The position numbers were made by a program, and so were the translations under genes. A stretch of DNA of 64,000 bases, taken from positions 1-64,000 of the forward strand of contig NZ_PNEO01000004.1 in the NCBI RefSeq assembly GCF_002870125.1, read 5' to 3'. The notes beneath the pieces were generated by a model. The model searched no databases, had not been told where the DNA came from, and worked only from the letters and a program-made list of their open reading frames with translations. The stretch is from Burkholderia sp. WAC0059. GTDB taxonomy: Bacteria; Pseudomonadota; Gammaproteobacteria; Burkholderiales; Burkholderiaceae. Each line of letters opens with the position of its first letter. Within the stretch, counting starts at the first letter, position 1. Positions 8,865 to 19,195 of this stretch are shown here, in pieces.

Positions 8865-10337
8865 TCAGTTCGGCACGGGCTGGCCGAGCGCGCGGCCAAG
8901 CGCGGCGACGGCCAAACGGGCGTCCGGCTGCCCGACGCCGGCCGCCACCTTGTGCAGCATCGCGCGCAACGCCTCGCCGGCCTGTTCGAGCGCGGCGGGA
9001 TCGGGCACGGCCGGCGGCAAAACCGGCGCCGAGTCGGACACTGCGGACGCGGCAAGCACCCCGTGGGCGGTGCGCCGCCAGGCGAGGCCGAGCGCATCGG
9101 CCAGCATCCCGACATGACCGAGCCCGAGCGCCCATGCGGCCGCGCCGAGCCGGTACGAGGCGTCGGCGGCCTGGAGCGCGGCGCCGGCATCCGGTCGCGC
9201 CGGCCGGTCGCCGGCGGCATGCGCGGCCAGCAACGTCATCGACGCATCGGCGGTCTGCAGAAAATCCTCGTAGGCGTTCGCGTTGACGCAAAGCGCACCG
9301 AGCTCGCGCGTCGACCCGCCCCCGCCCCGCGCCGACGCATCGGCGGCGGCTCCCGCGTCGGCTTCCCACAGCGCCTCGGAGGCCTGCGTGCCGGCCACGT
9401 GCCAGTCCGCCGTCAGCCCGTAGTCGTGCAGCAATTCGATGTCGTCGGCATCCTCGGCGGCCGCGCCGAAAAGCGCGTAATCGCGCCACAGCAGCGCGAG
9501 CGTCATGCGCACGAGCGATTGCGGCGCCACGCGCTGGCCGTATCCATGATCGGCCAGCACCAGGTTGCAGCGCGCGTAGAAGCGTCTTGCGTCGACCTCG
9601 CCCCACGCCTGTGCACGAGCCCGCAGCGACCGCCCGCAGGCCAGCGCGAGACGCCAGAAATCGTACGGATCGGCGCTCGTCAGTTCGCCCATGCAGGCGT
9701 CCATCTCGCCGAAGGCGGCCTCGGCCCAGGCCGTCGCCGCGCGGCTGCCGTTCGCGCGAATCTTCAGGGCGGGCAGCAGCGCCGCCTCGTAGCGCGCGCG
9801 CAACTGCGCAAGCTGCTGGGCGGGCTGGGCATGCAGCGTGACGGGCGGCAAGGGCCGGCCCGTCAGCGCGATGTCTTCAAACGTCAGCGAAAAACCCGGC
9901 GTATGCGGCGCCAGCACGTCGCAAAGCGCATGCTGGCGCGCGAAAAGCGCCGGCGAGCACGACAGCTCCCGCAGATTGCGGCGCCCGAGCGCGTCGTGCA
10001 GATCGCGCAGCGCCTCGCCGAACAGGGTCCGGACCTGGCCGTCGGCGGGCCGCCCTTCTCCCGGCATCGGCGCGGCGCCTGTCGCGACTGCAGCGATCGT
10101 CGCGTCGGCCATGGCAAGCGGCGAGGCGAGCAGCAACGTATCGGCAAACCGGGCGGCCGCGAGCCAGCCGGCCTCCCGCAGCGCCTGCACGGCCTGCAGC
10201 AACGGCGTGGCAGCGTCGCCGCGCCGCTCGAGCGCATCCATGGCGTTCGCGAGCGCGGCCTGCGCGGCCGGTACGCGACCGCCGCGAGGATTGGGCAACG
10301 CGTCGAAACTGGCGGCAGGCGTGAAACGAAGGGTCAT
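8865..10337 (-). CDS. Uncharacterised alanine-rich protein, possibly FimL/ChpA-N-like
   Basis: A 490-residue soluble alpha-helical protein, very rich in Ala and Leu, without signal peptide or membrane segments. I chose the ATG at 10337 (start MTLRFTPAASFDALPNPRGG). A TTG at 10403 in frame would add an unlikely leader. The helical repeats and the segment ASYRLGAAAWALGLGHVGML resemble the inactive Hpt-like modules of FimL and of the N-terminal part of PilL/ChpA, which scaffold twitching-motility chemotaxis. The phosphorylatable histidine of true Hpt domains is absent there. It sits between yqgE and rubredoxin, where related genomes often carry the pilG-pilL genes. The assignment is tentative and rests on composition and context. 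Confidence 0.5.
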   Translation of the reverse strand: MTLRFTPAASFDALPNPRGGRVPAAQAALANAMDALERRGDAATPLLQAVQALREAGWLAAARFADTLLLASPLAMADATIAAVATGAAPMPGEGRPADGQVRTLFGEALRDLHDALGRRNLRELSCSPALFARQHALCDVLAPHTPGFSLTFEDIALTGRPLPPVTLHAQPAQQLAQLRARYEAALLPALKIRANGSRAATAWAEAAFGEMDACMGELTSADPYDFWRLALACGRSLRARAQAWGEVDARRFYARCNLVLADHGYGQRVAPQSLVRMTLALLWRDYALFGAAAEDADDIELLHDYGLTADWHVAGTQASEALWEADAGAAADASARGGGGSTRELGALCVNANAYEDFLQTADASMTLLAAHAAGDRPARPDAGAALQAADASYRLGAAAWALGLGHVGMLADALGLAWRRTAHGVLAASAVSDSAPVLPPAVPDPAALEQAGEALRAMLHKVAAGVGQPDARLAVAALGRALGQPVPN

Positions 10338-10547
10338 GGGCAGCAGAGAAATACGCGCGGCGGACGAACCCGCCCATCCAGCGACGCGGACGACGAACTG
10401 CAAGCGACCCGCCCGACTCGCGAGCCGCCAGGGCGGCTCGTCATGGCGTCAGGGCACCGGAGCGAAGCCGGTCCGGCGCGGCCGCGCATGGCAGCCGAAC
10501 CGGCAGCCGAACCGCGCCGTAGCGGACGGCACGCGAGACGGCGAGCC

Positions 10548-10718
10548 TCAGATCTGGACCATCTCGAAGTCTTCCTTGCGCGCGCCGCATTCGGGACAGG
10601 TCCAGTTGATCGGAACATCCTCCCAGCGCGTACCCGGCGCGATTCCTTCGTCCGGCAAGCCGGCTTCTTCGTCGTAAATCCAGCCGCAGATGAGGCACAT
10701 CCAGCTTCTATATTCCAT
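10548..10718 (-). CDS. rubA: Rubredoxin
   Basis: A 56-residue iron protein with the two metal knuckles CLIC (C8, C11) and CPEC (C41, C44), and the conserved GWIYDEE and GTRWEDVP stretches. It carries one Fe(SCys)4 centre and acts as a one-electron carrier in the cytosol. The partner is not identified; no reductase or alkane hydroxylase is nearby. The ATG at 10718 gives the standard length. It is divergent from thiD with about 225 bases between. Confidence 0.95.
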   Translation of the reverse strand: MEYRSWMCLICGWIYDEEAGLPDEGIAPGTRWEDVPINWTCPECGARKEDFEMVQI

Positions 10719-10943
10719 TCTTATGCCGCGTCGAAAAGTCCATACAACCGGGAAAAACAGGAGCCATGATGGTACCGTGTTGGCGCCCCACTGCCTAGCA
10801 AGCGCGACCACCCGCCCGGACGCCGCGCGCGCCACCTCTTCGCCCGCACAAAAATCCGCCGGGTGCGACCGATACACCGCATAATCGAGCCGGTGGCGCA
10901 CGGTGCGCCGCGCCTGCGCTTTCCATTCCTGCCAGAACGTTCC

Positions 10944-11804
10944 ATGTCCCGCGACACCCCTCCGATCGTCCTCACCTTTGGTCTTTCCGATCCGACCGGC
11001 GGCTCCGGCCTGCAAGCCGACCTGCTGACGCTCGCCAGCATGGGCTGTCACGGCGTCAGCGTGCTGACCGGCTATACCGTGCGGGACTCGGCCGGCTGCG
11101 AGGAAGTGACCGGGCTCGACCCCGATGCCGTCGCGAACCAGGCGCGCATGCTGCTCGAGGACATGCCCATCGCCGCATTCAAGATCGGCGCGACTACGCG
11201 AGCCGAAGTGGTCAGCGCCATTGCGGAAGTGGTCGCCGACTACGACGACGTTCCGCTCATCCTCGCGCCGGACTTCACGCTCGACGACGAACACGTACTG
11301 GCCGCCGACGAACTGCGCGAGGCAGTGGCCGAACTGCTCGCGCCGCAAACCACGCTGCTCGTCGCCGATACCGCCACGCTGCTCGCGCTCGCGCAGCCCG
11401 ACGGCGAAGCCGAAGCGCCCGGCCTCGACATGGCGATCACGCACCTGCTCTCGCAGGGCTGCGAATACATCCTCTCGTCGGAAACGGGCTCGCATCGCGT
11501 GGTCAACACGCTGTTCAGCGAGGACGGCCAGTTGCGGCAGGATCTCTGGGACCGGGCCGGCCAACCGATGATGGGCCTCGCCGACACGCTCGGCTCGGCT
11601 ATCGCGGCGCTGCTCGCGAACGGCCAGGAGCCGCCCGAGGCCGCGCGGGAAGCGCAGGAGTACGTCTACCAGGCCGTGCGCAGCGCGTTCCGTCCCGGCA
11701 TGGGCGCCTGGCTGCCGGACCGCTTCTTCTGGGCACGCAGCAACGACGACGAAACGCCGCCCGCGGGCGGCGACGCGACCCGGAAGCAACGGCACGTGCC
11801 ATAA
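10944..11804 (+). CDS. thiD: Hydroxymethylpyrimidine/phosphomethylpyrimidine kinase
   Basis: A ribokinase-fold kinase that phosphorylates HMP and HMP-phosphate for thiamine synthesis. The 286-residue protein begins MSRDTPPIVLTFG and carries the GLSDPTGGSGLQADL motif (13-27), and near the C-terminus DTLGSAIAALLANG, equivalent to the anion-hole/catalytic DT(A/L)G(S/A) motif. The ATG at 10944 is preferred to a start at 10863 because it puts the family motif near the N-terminus. The Ser-for-Ala/Cys change in the DTLGSA motif is tolerated in relatives. No thiamine riboswitch is visible upstream. Confidence 0.88.
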   Translation: MSRDTPPIVLTFGLSDPTGGSGLQADLLTLASMGCHGVSVLTGYTVRDSAGCEEVTGLDPDAVANQARMLLEDMPIAAFKIGATTRAEVVSAIAEVVADYDDVPLILAPDFTLDDEHVLAADELREAVAELLAPQTTLLVADTATLLALAQPDGEAEAPGLDMAITHLLSQGCEYILSSETGSHRVVNTLFSEDGQLRQDLWDRAGQPMMGLADTLGSAIAALLANGQEPPEAAREAQEYVYQAVRSAFRPGMGAWLPDRFFWARSNDDETPPAGGDATRKQRHVP

Positions 11805-11920
11805 GCCGACGGTAACGCCGAACAACCGGCGGGCAAGACGAACGACTCCGCCATGCCACGCGGCTACCACGCGCCCACGCAATCGATCGCCTCGACGGCA
11901 ACCGTCCGGGGTGCCTTCGA

Positions 11921-12781
11921 TCAGTCTCCCGAAGCCTGCCGACAACCCCGGCATTCGACCTGAGTCACGATCCGCCGGCCCGGCAGCGGGTCGAGCCGCA
12001 CCGCGGATAGCTGATTGCCCCAGACGCAGCCCGAATCGAGCCCGATCACGTTGTCGCGCACCAGCAGGCCGAGGGCGGCCCAGTGACCGAACACGACGGT
12101 GACGTCGGCCGTCCGCCGACCTGGAACGTCGAACCAGGGCACGCAACCGGACGGCGCCGCGTCGAGGCCGCCGCTCGAACTGAAGTCCATCGCGCCGTCG
12201 TCGCGATTGCAAAAGCGCATGCGCGTGAGCGCGCTGCAGGTGATGCGCAGTCTGTCGATGCCCTTGAGGTCCGACGTCCAGCGGTTCGGCTCGTTTCCGT
12301 ACAGGCCGGCCAGCGTCGCCTTCCAGTTCTCGCCGCGCAGCGCGCGCTGCAAATCGTGCGCAAGCTCGAGCGTGAGCTCGACGTCCCATTGCGGCGGCAC
12401 GCCCGCGTGAACGAGCAGCATGCCCGCCTCGAAATGCGCGATCGGACGATGACGAACCCAGTGCATCAGATCGTCGACGTCGGGCGCGGACAGGATTTCG
12501 TCGATCGTGTCGCCCTTCTTCGATTTGCGGATGCCGGCGTAGACCGAAAGCAGATGCAGGTCGTGATTGCCGAGCACGGTCACGGCGCGCTCGCCGAGAT
12601 CGATCACCTCGCGCAGCGTGGCGAGCGACTCCGGTCCGCGATTGACGACGTCGCCGGCGAACCAGAGCGGCGTGTCTTCGGACGGCGCGGCCTTCGCGAG
12701 CAGCTCGCGAAACGGCGCGCGGCACCCCTGGAGGTCGCCGAAGGCAAGCGGAGCAACGGTGGATCGGGTCGAAACGGTCAT
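11921..12781 (-). CDS. apaH: Symmetrical bis(5'-nucleosyl)-tetraphosphatase
   Basis: A calcineurin-like metallophosphatase that splits Ap4A into two ADP and also removes Np4 caps from RNA. The 286 residues include GDLQGC (15-20), GDVVNRGPES (43-52) and GNHD (71-74), which supply the bimetal centre ligands. The length matches E. coli ApaH (about 280). It is convergent with thiD, with about 115 bases between, and divergent from the small transporter at 13010. Confidence 0.93.
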   Translation of the reverse strand: MTVSTRSTVAPLAFGDLQGCRAPFRELLAKAAPSEDTPLWFAGDVVNRGPESLATLREVIDLGERAVTVLGNHDLHLLSVYAGIRKSKKGDTIDEILSAPDVDDLMHWVRHRPIAHFEAGMLLVHAGVPPQWDVELTLELAHDLQRALRGENWKATLAGLYGNEPNRWTSDLKGIDRLRITCSALTRMRFCNRDDGAMDFSSSGGLDAAPSGCVPWFDVPGRRTADVTVVFGHWAALGLLVRDNVIGLDSGCVWGNQLSAVRLDPLPGRRIVTQVECRGCRQASGD

Positions 12782-13009
12782 AGGAAACGGAAGACGTGGA
12801 GAGCAACGGACCCGCGCGTACGGGACCGATACAGGACGGCCGGAGGCAGTGTGTCAGAATACGCCGGGCCCGCGCGGCGGCGGCGGGACGTCAAGGCCGC
12901 CCGCGCGGCACAAGGCCGGCATGAGCGGACAACAGTATCACGATCCGCCCGCGAGGCACGCCGTGCGCGACACCGGCGCGGGCAGACATTCCTTCACAGC
13001 AGAAGATTC

Positions 13010-13381
13010 ATGAACATCCTGAGTTTCGTCCTGATTCTATCCGGGGTCATGCTCAACGCAGCGGCCCAACTCTTCCTCAAGGCGGGCACGCACGCGCTCG
13101 GACTGTCCGGGTTCAGCCGGCACGAAATCGTCGCCTCGCTGTTGCGCGTGGCGTTCGAGCCGCACATCCTCGGCGGGCTCGCCTGCTACGCGATCAGCGT
13201 CGTCGTCTGGATCGCGGCGCTCTCGCGGGTCGAGGTCAGCGTCGCCTATCCGATGCTCTCCATCGGCTACGTCGTCAACGCGTTCGCCGCCTGGTATCTG
13301 TTCGGCGAGGCGCTCTCGGCCCAGAAGCTCGCGGGCATCGCCGTCATCATCGTGGGCGTCTGTCTCGTCGCCCGCGCCTGA
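13010..13381 (+). CDS. Small DMT-superfamily transporter, ArnE/SMR-like
   Basis: A 123-residue integral membrane protein with four hydrophobic helices, the size of EmrE/ArnE-type half-transporters that dimerise. It begins MNILSFVLILSGVMLNAAAQLFLKAG, and the VEVSVAYPMLSIGYVVNAF stretch matches the conserved third helix of ArnE/ArnF and EamA-like flippases. A role in moving a lipid-linked sugar such as undecaprenyl-phosphate-aminoarabinose is possible, but no other arn gene lies here. A multidrug SMR role is less likely because the typical conserved membrane Glu near residue 14 is not seen. It ends just before the strong terminator. Confidence 0.75.
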   Translation: MNILSFVLILSGVMLNAAAQLFLKAGTHALGLSGFSRHEIVASLLRVAFEPHILGGLACYAISVVVWIAALSRVEVSVAYPMLSIGYVVNAFAAWYLFGEALSAQKLAGIAVIIVGVCLVARA

Positions 13382-13412
13382 GCGCGGACGTTGTCCCGAC
13401 CGATCCGGCAGC

Positions 13413-13448
13413 AACGAAAAAACCCGCATTTCTGCGGGTTTTTTCGTT
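13413..13448. terminator. Bidirectional Rho-independent terminator
   Basis: A perfect 16-bp inverted repeat (AACGAAAAAACCCGCA and its complement) with a four-base loop TTTC. Each strand ends the GC stem with a run of T, so it can stop the transporter gene from the left and groEL from the right. Confidence 0.92.
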
Positions 13449-13505
13449 GGCGGGACGCGCCTCGCGGCGCGTCCCGCACGTCCATGTATTCGGCCGAAGC
13501 CGGAA

Positions 13506-15149
<1,644 letters not shown>

Positions 15150-15196
15150 TTAACTCCTTGAATTCTGGAAAGATACGTACCGCTGAGCCGGGACTC

Positions 15197-15487
15197 TTAC
15201 CGGTTCACCACGGCCATGATGTCTTCTTCGCGCATCACGAGCAGTTCCTGGCCGTCCACCTTGACGGTCTGGCCGGAGTACTTGCCGAACAGGACGCGAT
15301 CGCCGACTTTCACGTCGAGCGCGATCAGTGCGCCCTTGTCGTCGCGCTTGCCCGGGCCGATGGCCAGGACTTCGCCCTGGTCCGGCTTTTCGGCGGCGGC
15401 ATCGGGAATCACGATGCCCGAAGCCGTCTTGGTTTCCTGATCGAGTCGCTTGACGATCACGCGATCATGCAAAGGACGAAGGTTCAT
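15197..15487 (-). CDS. groES: Co-chaperonin GroES (Cpn10)
   Basis: A 96-residue cap protein of the GroEL chamber. It begins [18 protein letters not shown], has the mobile loop [11 protein letters not shown] and the [21 protein letters not shown]-terminal half. The ATG at 15487 follows the ribosome binding sequence GAGAGGAT. A longer frame reaching 15571 would start inside the CIRCE leader and is rejected. It is the first gene of the groES-groEL operon. Confidence 0.98.
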   Translation of the reverse strand: MNLRPLHDRVIVKRLDQETKTASGIVIPDAAAEKPDQGEVLAIGPGKRDDKGALIALDVKVGDRVLFGKYSGQTVKVDGQELLVMREEDIMAVVNR

Positions 15488-15564
15488 GGGTAGATCCTCT
15501 CTCTTGATTGGGACTTGAAAAACACTCAAGAAAACCCGGCCGGCGAAACCGGCGGGCAATATTG

Positions 15565-15619
15565 TTAGCACTCACGTGCGGCGAGTGCTGATTATATGGA
15601 CGGGCGGTGACAAATTCAA
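15565..15619 (-). promoter_or_regulatory. groESL promoter with CIRCE (HrcA) operator
   Basis: CIRCE occupies 15565-15591: TTAGCACTC, nine bases, then GAGTGCTGA, one mismatch from the consensus pair. The minus strand shows a sigma70 promoter with -10 TATAAT (15591-15596) and -35 TTGAAT (15614-15619) spaced by 17 bases. CIRCE therefore begins at the -10 box and covers the transcription start, where bound HrcA would block transcription until heat stress. A sigma32 promoter was not recognised. Confidence 0.9.
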
Positions 15620-16007
15620 GAACGGGGGAAGGAATGGGGCGGGAGGGGGCCCGATTGTCGTCGAGACTCGCTGCACGCTGGACCCGGCGCCGTCAGGCAT
15701 AAAAATTAAGCATAAACAGTCAGTTACAAGAATCCAGCATCTGCCATTTGCCTGACGGATGTCCGCCAATGGCGGGGTCTGCCACGGCTCCGCCGGCAAA
15801 CGCCGGTGTCTCCCAAGACCGAAAATCGTAGGTGTTTGCACCGGGTCAACGGCTACGGACCCCTTGTCCAGCCCCGTTTCTCCGTCGATACCGCCGGAAT
15901 TTCGAGCCGAAACCTCGCGTCATTCGCGAGGGACCCAGGTATTTTCCCTGGTCCGTTCTGAAAGCGGTCCATCCCCTCGCATCGTCGACCGCCCCGCTCC
16001 CGTCAAT
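15620..16007. other. Intergenic region upstream of groESL
   Basis: About 390 bases with no gene that I can support. It lies between the groES promoter and the 3' end of the minus-strand oxidoreductase gene. Open frames here are low in codon quality, and no RNA gene was recognised. Confidence 0.5.
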
Positions 16008-16685
16008 TCAGCCCCGGCGCGCCCTGGCAATCACATGCAGCTCGCGCGCCTCCAGCACGGCCGTAGCGGCGCCATGCCTCGCGACTTCGAGCATCGCCTG
16101 GCCCATGTCGGCCGTCGTCACGAGACGCTCGCCCAGCACGAGCCGCAGCAGCGGCCAGAGCGGTTTCGTGAGCACGTAGATCGCGTGGTACAGGCGCGTC
16201 TTCGAGCGAACGCCTTCGAGCGGTTCGATCGCGCCGGGCCGGAACAGGTACACGGCGCGAAAGGGCAGGCGTTGCAGCGCGTTCTCGGCACGCCCCTTCA
16301 CGCGCGCCCACATGCTGCGCCCTCGCTCCGTGCTGTCCGTGCCCGCACCCGTGACGCAGATGAAGGTCATCTGCGGGTTGAGGCGCGCAAGCGGGGTCGC
16401 CACAGCCATGGTCAGGTCGTAGGTGATGCGCGCGTAGTCGGCCTCCGACATGCCGATCGACGACACGCCGAGGCAAAAGAAGCAGGCGTCGAAGCCGGCC
16501 AGATCGGGCTCGATCGCACGGCTGTCGGCCAGGTCCGGCAACACCTTCTCGCGCAACTTTGGGTGCCGGATGCCCGTCTCGCGACGGCCAACCGTCTGCA
16601 CGAGTTCGACGTCGGCAACCCGCAGGCATTCTCGCAGCACGCCCTGGCCGACCATGCCGGTCGCGCCGTAAATCAGAATCTTCAT
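16008..16685 (-). CDS. NAD(P)-binding Rossmann protein (SDR-like, epimerase/dehydratase family)
   Basis: A 225-residue cytosolic protein of the atypical SDR group. The nucleotide-binding motif GATGMVGQG is at residues 7-15. Later it has CFFCLGVSS and CVTGAGTDS in place of the classical Ser-Tyr-Lys set, and no YxxxK is obvious. It resembles the HTATIP2/YwnB-like NAD(P)H-binding proteins whose substrates are mostly unknown. The gene stands alone on the minus strand. A palindrome about 106 bases upstream (16791-16808) could be an operator for it. Confidence 0.8.
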   Translation of the reverse strand: MKILIYGATGMVGQGVLRECLRVADVELVQTVGRRETGIRHPKLREKVLPDLADSRAIEPDLAGFDACFFCLGVSSIGMSEADYARITYDLTMAVATPLARLNPQMTFICVTGAGTDSTERGRSMWARVKGRAENALQRLPFRAVYLFRPGAIEPLEGVRSKTRLYHAIYVLTKPLWPLLRLVLGERLVTTADMGQAMLEVARHGAATAVLEARELHVIARARRG

Positions 16686-17045
16686 CGCTTTTTCTCTCCC
16701 GAGACGGGCATGGAGGTCGGTCAGCCTGGGGCGGTACTTGCCTTCGCCATCCCGGCAAGCCCTGCAATGAGGCAGCAGGCATCGCCCATTAATGAGCGAT
16801 TACTCAATCATAACCCGGGCGGACAGGCAGGCAAACACGCGCCTGTTTCCGTGCGTCATCTCGAGCGAGGCCTATTCGCTCGCCTCTCGGCCGCAAATCG
16901 CGCGCGCCGCGCCGGCAGCGCGGCCACGTCATTCCACCGCCGGGCGTCCGAAGAAAGCCCCGGGGCGCACCTCGCCCACGGCGAGGCGGACACGGCGAAG
17001 CGATCGATCTCGAACGCGTGCGAGAACCGGGGACGACGGGCCCCG
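16686..17045. other. Intergenic region with a TetR-type palindrome
   Basis: About 360 bases with no supported gene. It contains the candidate operator at 16791-16808. The remainder (16809-17045) is GC-rich and is the 3' flank of the PdxA-family gene. No regulator gene is seen. Confidence 0.5.
16791..16808. promoter_or_regulatory. Palindromic candidate operator (TetR-type)
   Basis: AATGAGCGATTACTCAAT is an 18-bp near-perfect inverted repeat with TGAG/CTCA arms and a six-base centre. Such sequences are typical of TetR-family operators. Its position upstream of the NAD(P)-binding protein suggests control of that gene, but no TetR gene lies next to it. Confidence 0.45.
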
Positions 17046-18065
17046 TCAGCCCGTGACGGCTTCGCGCGCGGTCTTGCGCGCGAGCGCGGTACGTGCGGCC
17101 ACGTCGAACGCCGCGGCCATCGCCCCGACGTCGGCCTTGCCGGTGCCGACGATGTCATAGGCGACGCCGTGCGCCGGCGTCGCATAGACGGTCTTGAGGC
17201 CGCCGGTAAACGTGACCCCTTGCGAGAACCCGAGCAGCTTCGTCGCGATCTGCCCCTGGTCGTGGTACATGATGATGACGGCATCGAAGTCGCCACGACG
17301 AGCCTTGATGAAGACCGTATCCGACGGAAACGGCCCTTCGCTCGACAGCCCCTTCGCCCGCAGCGCCTCGAGAGTCGGGCGGATGATGCGAATTTCCTCG
17401 TCGCCGAACAGGCCGTTCTCGCCGCCGTGCGGATTGAGCGCGGCCACGCCGATGCGCGGCGACGCCTTGCCGAAGGCGCGCAGCGTTTCGTGCGCGAGCA
17501 CGAGCGTGCCTTCGATGCGATCGGGCTTCACCATATCCACGGCCTCGCGCAGCGCCACGTGCGACGTGACGCGGAACGTCGAGAATTGCGGAATGATGTT
17601 GACCTCGCCGAAGTAGCCGACGTGGCCCGTCCACGCGGCGAACATCTGGTGTTCGTCGTGATAGTTCCAGCCGCCGCGATGCAGCGCCGCCTTGTTCAGC
17701 GGTGCGAAGCAAATGCCGTCGAGTGCTCCGGCGAGCGCGCGGTCCGTCATGAACTTCAGCGTCTCGCCCGTGAGCCGGCCCGACTCCGCATTGAGCTTGC
17801 CGCGCTCGTAGAGCGCCGGGTCGATGTTGTGCAAGTCGAGCAGCGGGACGGCCTCCGCGGCGTGATCCGCTTCTTCGAGACGCGAGATCGTCCGGTACGG
17901 AATGCGCACGCCGGCGTCCTTCATGCCCAGTTCGAGCACGCGCGCGTCGCCGACGATCACGACGTTGGCCCGCTCGCGCGCGGCCGGGGTCGAAAGCAGC
18001 TTGACGACCAGTTCGGGGCCGATGCCGGTCGCGTCGCCGGGCATGAGGCCAATCAGGGGTTTCAT
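17046..18065 (-). CDS. PdxA-family dehydrogenase (PdxA2-like)
   Basis: A 339-residue metal-dependent NAD dehydrogenase of the PdxA fold. The three metal-binding histidines are H169 (TSHVALREAV), H213 (NPHGGENGLFG) and H268 (MYHDQGQ). The NPHGGEN form differs from the NPHAGEGG of classical PdxA in vitamin B6 synthesis. It is closer, as I recall, to PdxA2-type enzymes that oxidise 4-phospho-D-erythronate or D-threonate phosphate, and to TphB-like catabolic members. The ATG at 18065 follows the strong GGAGGAG site. Downstream on the chromosome are a permease, a 2-hydroxyacid dehydrogenase and a NIPSNAP gene, so a catabolic role is more likely than pyridoxal synthesis, but a biosynthetic PdxA cannot be excluded. 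Confidence 0.8.
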   Translation of the reverse strand: MKPLIGLMPGDATGIGPELVVKLLSTPAARERANVVIVGDARVLELGMKDAGVRIPYRTISRLEEADHAAEAVPLLDLHNIDPALYERGKLNAESGRLTGETLKFMTDRALAGALDGICFAPLNKAALHRGGWNYHDEHQMFAAWTGHVGYFGEVNIIPQFSTFRVTSHVALREAVDMVKPDRIEGTLVLAHETLRAFGKASPRIGVAALNPHGGENGLFGDEEIRIIRPTLEALRAKGLSSEGPFPSDTVFIKARRGDFDAVIIMYHDQGQIATKLLGFSQGVTFTGGLKTVYATPAHGVAYDIVGTGKADVGAMAAAFDVAARTALARKTAREAVTG

Positions 18066-18621
18066 CTGTCGCTCCTCCATCTTTCCTTGTATTGAGAATC
18101 GGGGCCAGCGGTCGCGCGAGGCAACCGGTTCGCGCGTCATCACGCCCCGGGGATCGGCACGCCAATGCGCCTTTCCGAAGGCTTCGATCCGCGGCGAGCT
18201 CTTCGAAGCTCCAGGGACATCAGGAGCCCGGGCGCGGGCTCATCTGGAACGGGTACGGAACGGGTACGAATAGCCGGACGCGATGCAGGCACCGTCTGTC
18301 GACAACCGGGTCGTAGTCGGGCCAACGATTCCGGCGGAGATCCCCCGTCGATCTGGGCAATCTCCACATGACCGTCAACAGCCCGTTGTCACCACGTATG
18401 GTAAATCGTGATCCCGGCCGGCGCAGAAACTCGATTTCTCGTTGAAACGCGAATCGAGAGCGGAACGCCATTCACGCCGGACGACGATCGCCTCGACAAT
18501 CGGGACAAGACCGTCGAGACGCTCGCGGCGCCGACTGGCCTGTGGGAATGACCGCCCTCGCCTCGCGGCAGTCGGCGGAAAGAGGGCCGCCCCTTTTACC
18601 CCGCGGGCGGCAAACCGGCGC
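18066..18621. other. Gene-free gap of about 550 bases
   Basis: I see no supportable gene. The stretch holds a two-copy tandem of GGAACGGGTAC at 18246-18267 and presumably the promoter of the PdxA-family gene. Its length is unusual for this compact region, so decayed coding DNA is possible. Confidence 0.45.
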
Positions 18622-19017
18622 TCAAAGCGCCGCGTCGACGATCAGCGAAGCCTTCAGCAAGCGAATCCGCCGATCGACGAAATAGCCGCCGCCTTCCGTG
18701 TAGCGCAGGAAGCCCCGCCCGCAGACAGCGCATTCCCAGACGGCGCAGCGGTTGTAGGGAAAATAGCGCGGCGCGATCGGCGCCTCCGGCGACCAGTAGC
18801 GCGCGCCGTCGAGCAGGTATTCGCTGAAGGTCGGCTCTTCGCCGGCGTCGGCCAGCAGCGTGCCGACCTCGCGCAGTTGCGATTCGGGCAGCGACAGCGG
18901 CTGGCTCTGCCAGCCGTCGAGCGGCGTCTTCGTGCACGAGCAGGGTTCGGCGACCGCCTCGGAGCGCGAGGCAAGTTCGGTCAGGGCGGCGAGATCGAGG
19001 TAGGGCGAAGTGCTCAT
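18622..19017 (-). CDS. Conserved hypothetical protein with Cys motifs
   Basis: A 131-residue protein I do not recognise as a named family. It starts MSTSPYLDLAALTELAS at the ATG at 19017. Visible are CSCTK (27-31) and CAVWECAVCGRGFLRYTEGGG near the C-terminus, so five cysteines could bind zinc. It has no signal peptide or membrane segment. Codon composition and charge pattern look like a real gene. The immediate neighbour is the MFS permease about 180 bases away on the same strand. Function unknown. Confidence 0.65.
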   Translation of the reverse strand: MSTSPYLDLAALTELASRSEAVAEPCSCTKTPLDGWQSQPLSLPESQLREVGTLLADAGEEPTFSEYLLDGARYWSPEAPIAPRYFPYNRCAVWECAVCGRGFLRYTEGGGYFVDRRIRLLKASLIVDAAL

Positions 19018-19195
19018 GAATCGGGGCTTTCAGGCGGGAGCGGACAAAAAGCGGGCTGAAAAACGGGCAAACCGCGCCGCCCGGAAAAGGAAAGCCGGCC
19101 GGCGCGGAACCGGCCGCCGCGCGGCGTGCCGGAACCAGACCGGCGCGGCCGCTCGACGGACTTCGATCATACGCGAGCGAGGCCCGTCGTTCCCG

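Noticed and set aside
8952..10769. Plus-strand frame of about 600 codons covering the Ala-rich gene
   Set aside because: Antisense frame of a GC-rich gene. Arg/Gly-rich and without motifs. The minus-strand gene has the better composition and neighbours.
16792..17160. Possible TetR regulator next to the palindrome
   Set aside because: The translated peptide has no helix-turn-helix and overlaps the PdxA-family gene in another frame.
17046..18065. Classical PdxA of vitamin B6 synthesis
   Set aside because: The NPHGGEN variant and catabolic neighbours argue against it, but not decisively, so it is left as a PdxA-family call.
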